From Dryocola sp036489025 (GTDB lineage Bacteria > Pseudomonadota > Gammaproteobacteria > Enterobacterales > Enterobacteriaceae), in assembly GCA_036489025.1 (NCBI GenBank), contig DASXGN010000004.1, forward strand, positions 1-64,000: a stretch of DNA of 64,000 nt. The letters are read 5' to 3'. The notes under the pieces were generated by a model. It was given only the letters and a program-made list of their open reading frames with translations, was not told the DNA's origin and did no database searches. Shown here piece after piece: positions 61,102-64,000 of the stretch. Each line of letters begins with the position of its first letter. Position 1 is the first letter of the stretch. Position numbers and translations under genes: made by a program.

Positions 61102-61544
61102 TGGCCCTTCTGCTGACCCATCCGCACGTCTTCTGGCTGTCGCTGGGCGGCCTGCTGCTGGCGGCAGAAATGCTTGGCGCCAGCGGCTATCTGCTGTGGA
61201 GCGGCGTGGCGGCGGTCTTGACCGGCCTGCTGGTGTGGGTGCTGCCGCTGGGCTGGGAGTTACAGGGCGTTTGTTTTGCCGTGCTCACGCTGGTGGCCGC
61301 CTTTCTGTGGTGGCGCTGGCTGTCAACGCGCAGGCAGCAGGAGCCGGGAGAAGTGCTTAACCAGCGCGGGCACCAGCTGGTTGGCCGCCGGTTTATGCTG
61401 GAAACGGCCCTGGTTAACGGGCGCGGGCATATGCGCGTAGGCGATAGCTCCTGGCCGGTGATGGCAGACAGCGATTTGCCTGCGGGAACCGAAGTGGTGG
61501 TGGTCGCCGTGGAAGGCATCACGCTGAAAGTACAGCCGCGTTAG
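61098..61544 (+). CDS. ybbJ: NfeD-family membrane protein YbbJ
   Basis: This 148-residue protein has three hydrophobic segments in the first 75 residues (LSLGGLLLAAEMLG, LLWSGVAAVLTGLLVW, GVCFAVLTLVAAFLWW) and a C-terminal OB-fold NfeD domain (LVGRRFMLETALVNGRGHMRVGD). It partners SPFH proteins such as QmcA. The start overlaps qmcA by 4 nt, and its stop codon overlaps the converging cueR stop. Confidence 0.93.
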   Translation: MMALLLTHPHVFWLSLGGLLLAAEMLGASGYLLWSGVAAVLTGLLVWVLPLGWELQGVCFAVLTLVAAFLWWRWLSTRRQQEPGEVLNQRGHQLVGRRFMLETALVNGRGHMRVGDSSWPVMADSDLPAGTEVVVVAVEGITLKVQPR

Positions 61545-61951
61545 CTCGCCTGATGGCGATGGCAGCAGCCGGAAAGATTGTCGATTATCGGGCAGTCGGC
61601 GCCGTCATCGCCGGGGCAGGAATCCGCCAGCGCCAGTAAATGCTGGCGCATCGCCTGCAACTCTTCAATGTGCTTTTCAATATCCGCCACTTTTTGCAGC
61701 GTGCGGGTTTTCACATCCGCGCTGTGGCGAGCAGGATTATTAAACAACCCCACCAGATCGCGACACTCCTCGAGATTAAACCCCACCTGGCGCGCCTGGC
61801 GCAGCAGGGTCAGTTCATCAAGATGCTTTTGAGTATATGTCCGGTAGCCGTTTTCTGAGCGGCCGGGCGCGGTGACGAGCCCCTTCTCTTCATAAAAGCG
61901 GATCGCTTTGCTCGTCAGGCCGGTTTTTTTGGCAACGTCGCTGATATTCAT
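61541..61951 (-). CDS. cueR: Copper-responsive MerR-family regulator CueR
   Basis: This 136-residue MerR-type activator has a winged helix at residues 1-70 (MNISDVAKKTGLTSKAIRFYEEKGL), Ser77, and copper ligands Cys112 and Cys120 in SCPGDDGADCPI, all at E. coli CueR positions, plus the GCCHRH tail. It senses Cu(I) and activates copA and cueO. Its operator lies before copA at 62526-62546. Unlike E. coli, a TM2 gene separates cueR from copA. Confidence 0.95.
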   Translation of the reverse strand: MNISDVAKKTGLTSKAIRFYEEKGLVTAPGRSENGYRTYTQKHLDELTLLRQARQVGFNLEECRDLVGLFNNPARHSADVKTRTLQKVADIEKHIEELQAMRQHLLALADSCPGDDGADCPIIDNLSGCCHRHQAS

Positions 61952-62111
61952 CGTTCCCCCCTGAGGATCGTTTTGCTGGCGTGATTGTAGCCTAATGCGG
62001 CTGATATATCTGTCAGAAGGGGTAAATCAGCGGCCGTATCTCGGTTGCTTTATATCTGAGAGCCCCTTAAAATTTCGCCCAAAATAATACTCACAGTTAA
62101 GGGATAACAGG

Positions 62112-62408
62112 ATGTCAAATATGGTTTTTTGCCGCGGTTGTGGCAAAGAGTTGCATGAAACTGCGCACACATGCCCACATTGCGGCGCCCCGAACCAGGT
62201 TGCCGGCAGCAAAAGCCGCATTACCGCCGCGGTGCTGGCCTTTTTCCTCGGCTGGTTTGGTGCCCATAAATTTTATTTAGGTAAAACCGGCCAGGGGATT
62301 TTATATCTTCTTTTTTGCTGGACCGGGATCCCGGCGATTATCGCCTTTATCGAATTCATCATTTATCTCTGCAATAGCGATGCTGATTTCGCCAGAAAGT
62401 ACGGTTAA
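62112..62408 (+). CDS. Zinc-ribbon plus TM2 domain protein
   Basis: The 98-residue protein has an N-terminal zinc ribbon (C-RG-C ... C-PH-C within VFCRGCGKELHETAHTCPHCG) and a TM2 domain: two transmembrane helices (AAVLAFFLGWFGAHKFYLG and ILYLLFCWTGIPAIIAFIEFI) joined by a tight turn, with the GAHKFYLG(K)T-G motif. Function of bacterial TM2 proteins is not known. It sits between cueR and copA and ends in its own terminator, so copper control is not implied. Confidence 0.88.
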   Translation: MSNMVFCRGCGKELHETAHTCPHCGAPNQVAGSKSRITAAVLAFFLGWFGAHKFYLGKTGQGILYLLFCWTGIPAIIAFIEFIIYLCNSDADFARKYG

Positions 62409-62422
62409 CTTTCTGCTCTCTA

Positions 62423-62449
62423 AAAGGTCTCTTCACCGAGACCTTTTTT
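62423..62449 (+). terminator. Terminator after the TM2 gene
   Basis: AAAGGTCTC-TTCACC-GAGACCTTT is followed by TTTT, just past the TM2 stop codon. Confidence 0.88.
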
Positions 62450-62522
62450 ATTATTCGTTCACAAAAATAATTTTATGCCAGCGCTGACATCCCCTCTCCC
62501 CTTTCAATCCGCCATTAAAAAC

Positions 62523-62553
62523 TTGACCTTCCCCTGACTGGAAGGTTTAGGCT
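62523..62553 (+). promoter_or_regulatory. copA promoter with CueR operator
   Basis: ACCTTCC-CCTGACT-GGAAGGT (62526-62546) is a perfect CueR dyad lying between -35 TTGACC (62523-62528) and -10 TAGGCT (62548-62553). The 19-bp spacing is the unusual length that MerR-family activators correct. Confidence 0.92.
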
Positions 62554-62584
62554 TAGCGCATTCTCAAAAGAAAGGAGCCTTACG

Positions 62585-64000
62585 ATGTCCCAAATTATCG
62601 ATCTGAATCTTGATGGCCTGAGCTGCGGCCACTGCGTCAAACGAGTGAAAGAAAGCCTGGAGCAGCGTCCTGACGTTGAGCAGGCGGAAGTGACGGTTAC
62701 CGAAGCGCACGTCACCGGCAGCGCCAGCGCGCAGGCGCTGATTGAAACCATTAAACAGGCAGGATACGGCGCAGAGGTTGCAAGCCACCCAAAGGCTGAA
62801 CCGCTGACAGATGAGTCATCAATCCCGTCGGAAGCCCTGACAGCGGTCGAACCCTCGCTTCCGGCAGCCGCCGATATTGACGACAGCCAGCAGCTGTTGA
62901 TCAACGGCATGAGCTGCGCCAGCTGCGTCAGTCGGGTACAAAATGCGTTGCAGGATGTTCCCGGCGTAAGCCAGGCACGGGTCAACCTTGCCGAGCGCAG
63001 CGCCCTCGTAATGGGCTCTGCCTCCGCCGAATCCTTAATTCAGGCCGTGGAGCGCGCCGGATACGGTGCCGAAGCGATTGAAGATGATATAAAACGCCGC
63101 GAGCGCCAGCAGGAAACGGCCAACGCGGCAACAAAGCGCTTCCGCTGGCAGGCCATTCTGGCGCTGGCGGTCGGCATCCCCGTGATGGTTTGGGGCATGC
63201 TCGGCGACAATATGATGCTCACCGACGATAACCGTTCAACCTGGCTGACTATCGGCGCGATCACTTTGCTGGTGATGGTGGTCGCAGGCGGACATTTCTA
63301 CCGCAGCGCCTGGCGCAGCCTGATGAACCGCGCCGCCACCATGGATACGCTGGTGGCGCTCGGTACCGGTGCCGCCTGGCTGTATTCCATCACGGTCAAC
63401 GTCTGGCCGCAGCACTTCCCGATGGAAGCGCGCCATCTGTATTACGAAGCCAGCGCGATGATTATCGGCCTGATTAACCTCGGGCATATGCTGGAACAGC
63501 GCGCCCGCCAGCGTTCGTCAAAAGCGCTTGAGCGCCTGCTGGATTTAACGCCCCCCACCGCTCGCGTGGTGACTGAAGAAGGCGAAAAATCACTTCCTCT
63601 GGCGGAAGTAACCGCCGGAATGACGCTGCGCCTGACCACCGGCGATCGCGTGCCGGTGGACGGTGCAATTACTCAGGGCGAGGCCTGGTTCGACGAAGCG
63701 ATGCTGACGGGTGAACCCGTTCCGCAGCAAAAAGCGGACGGAGAGTCCATTCATGCCGGGACTTTGGTGCAGGACGGCAGCGTGCTGTTCCGGGCGACCG
63801 CTACGGGCAGCCACACGACGCTTTCGCGCATTATCCGCATGGTTCGCCAGGCGCAGAGCAGCAAGCCAGAGATCGGGCAGCTTGCCGACAAAATTTCCGC
63901 CATTTTTGTGCCGGTGGTGGTGCTGATTGCCTTGTTTAGCGCGGCGATCTGGTACTTCGTCGGCCCCGCGCCGCAAATTGTTTATACGCTGGTGATTGCC
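62585..64000 (+). CDS. copA: Copper-exporting P-type ATPase CopA (3' end outside window)
   Basis: 472 codons are visible with no stop. Two heavy-metal-binding domains carry C14-G-H-C17 and C111-A-S-C114. Transmembrane helices begin near residue 185, and the actuator domain shows MLTGEPVPQ (TGE loop). The window ends just before the membrane CPC motif and the DKTG phosphorylation site. CopA pumps Cu(I) from the cytoplasm to the periplasm. Translation starts at ATG 62585. A slippery heptamer at 62788-62794 can yield a 71-residue copper chaperone from the same message. Confidence 0.96.
   Translation, partial: MSQIIDLNLDGLSCGHCVKRVKESLEQRPDVEQAEVTVTEAHVTGSASAQALIETIKQAGYGAEVASHPKAEPLTDESSIPSEALTAVEPSLPAAADIDDSQQLLINGMSCASCVSRVQNALQDVPGVSQARVNLAERSALVMGSASAESLIQAVERAGYGAEAIEDDIKRRERQQETANAATKRFRWQAILALAVGIPVMVWGMLGDNMMLTDDNRSTWLTIGAITLLVMVVAGGHFYRSAWRSLMNRAATMDTLVALGTGAAWLYSITVNVWPQHFPMEARHLYYEASAMIIGLINLGHMLEQRARQRSSKALERLLDLTPPTARVVTEEGEKSLPLAEVTAGMTLRLTTGDRVPVDGAITQGEAWFDEAMLTGEPVPQQKADGESIHAGTLVQDGSVLFRATATGSHTTLSRIIRMVRQAQSSKPEIGQLADKISAIFVPVVVLIALFSAAIWYFVGPAPQIVYTLVIA
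62788..62846 (+). other. Programmed -1 frameshift signal for CopA(Z)
   Basis: C-CCA-AAG (62788-62794) spans codons 69 and 70. A -1 slip gives GGC then TGA (62797-62799), so the short product is residues 1-70 plus Gly. Downstream, CCGCTG (62801-62806) can pair with CAGCGG (62841-62846), a stimulatory stem or pseudoknot candidate. The E. coli copA frameshift has the same layout. Confidence 0.75.

Overview
The window is chromosomal DNA from a member of the family Enterobacteriaceae. Nearly every conserved protein aligns along its length with the E. coli K-12 version as I remember it, and several E. coli operons keep their internal order. Larger blocks are joined differently from K-12: ilvB leader next to cstA, entD next to gdhA, ybdL next to opgB, opgB next to ahpC. 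I cannot name the genus from sequence alone.

Left block (1-31.4 kb). The left edge carries the ilvBN leader peptide gene ivbL and its attenuator, reading out of the window. Next is a cstA-ybdD-G3E GTPase operon. A complete enterobactin system follows: entCEBAH (synthesis and proofreading), fepB (periplasmic binding), entS (export), fepDGC (inner-membrane import), ybdZ-entF (NRPS and its MbtH partner), fes (esterase), fepA (receptor) and entD (carrier-protein activation). Fur-type operators lie in all three divergent control regions (entC/fepB, entS/fepD, fes/fepA). Where E. coli has fepE, between fepC and entF, there is instead a 3 kb islet: a helix-turn-helix/coiled-coil protein, a broken ribbon-helix-helix gene, a trimeric autotransporter adhesin and a YdiL-like regulator. 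gdhA, ybdL and opgB end this block.

Middle block (31.4-41.7 kb). ahpCF with an OxyR-type operator and a hairpin-containing leader, cysS, ppiB-lpxH, then an AT-rich two-gene insert (methyltransferase-like plus DUF1848) between lpxH and purEK, then selU.

Accessory block (41.7-53.3 kb). This lies between selU and ybbP, the interval that holds rhsD in E. coli K-12. It contains a UbiD decarboxylase-UbiX prenyltransferase-DUF554-Idi operon with a divergent LysR regulator, a second LysR regulator with a quinone oxidoreductase, a GNAT acetyltransferase, an ABM monooxygenase-ACT-ArsR operon with a palindromic operator, a decayed VOC gene, and a porin.

Right block (53.3-64 kb). ybbP-ybbA, tesA, ybbO and cnoX; a cyclopropane fatty acid synthase gene standing where E. 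coli has fetAB; qmcA-ybbJ; cueR; a TM2/zinc-ribbon gene; and the 5' part of copA, with a CueR operator and a conserved programmed frameshift signal.

The most promising little-described units are the UbiD/UbiX/DUF554/Idi operon, which pairs a prenylated-flavin enzyme with the isomerase that makes the prenyl precursor, and the methyltransferase/DUF1848 pair.
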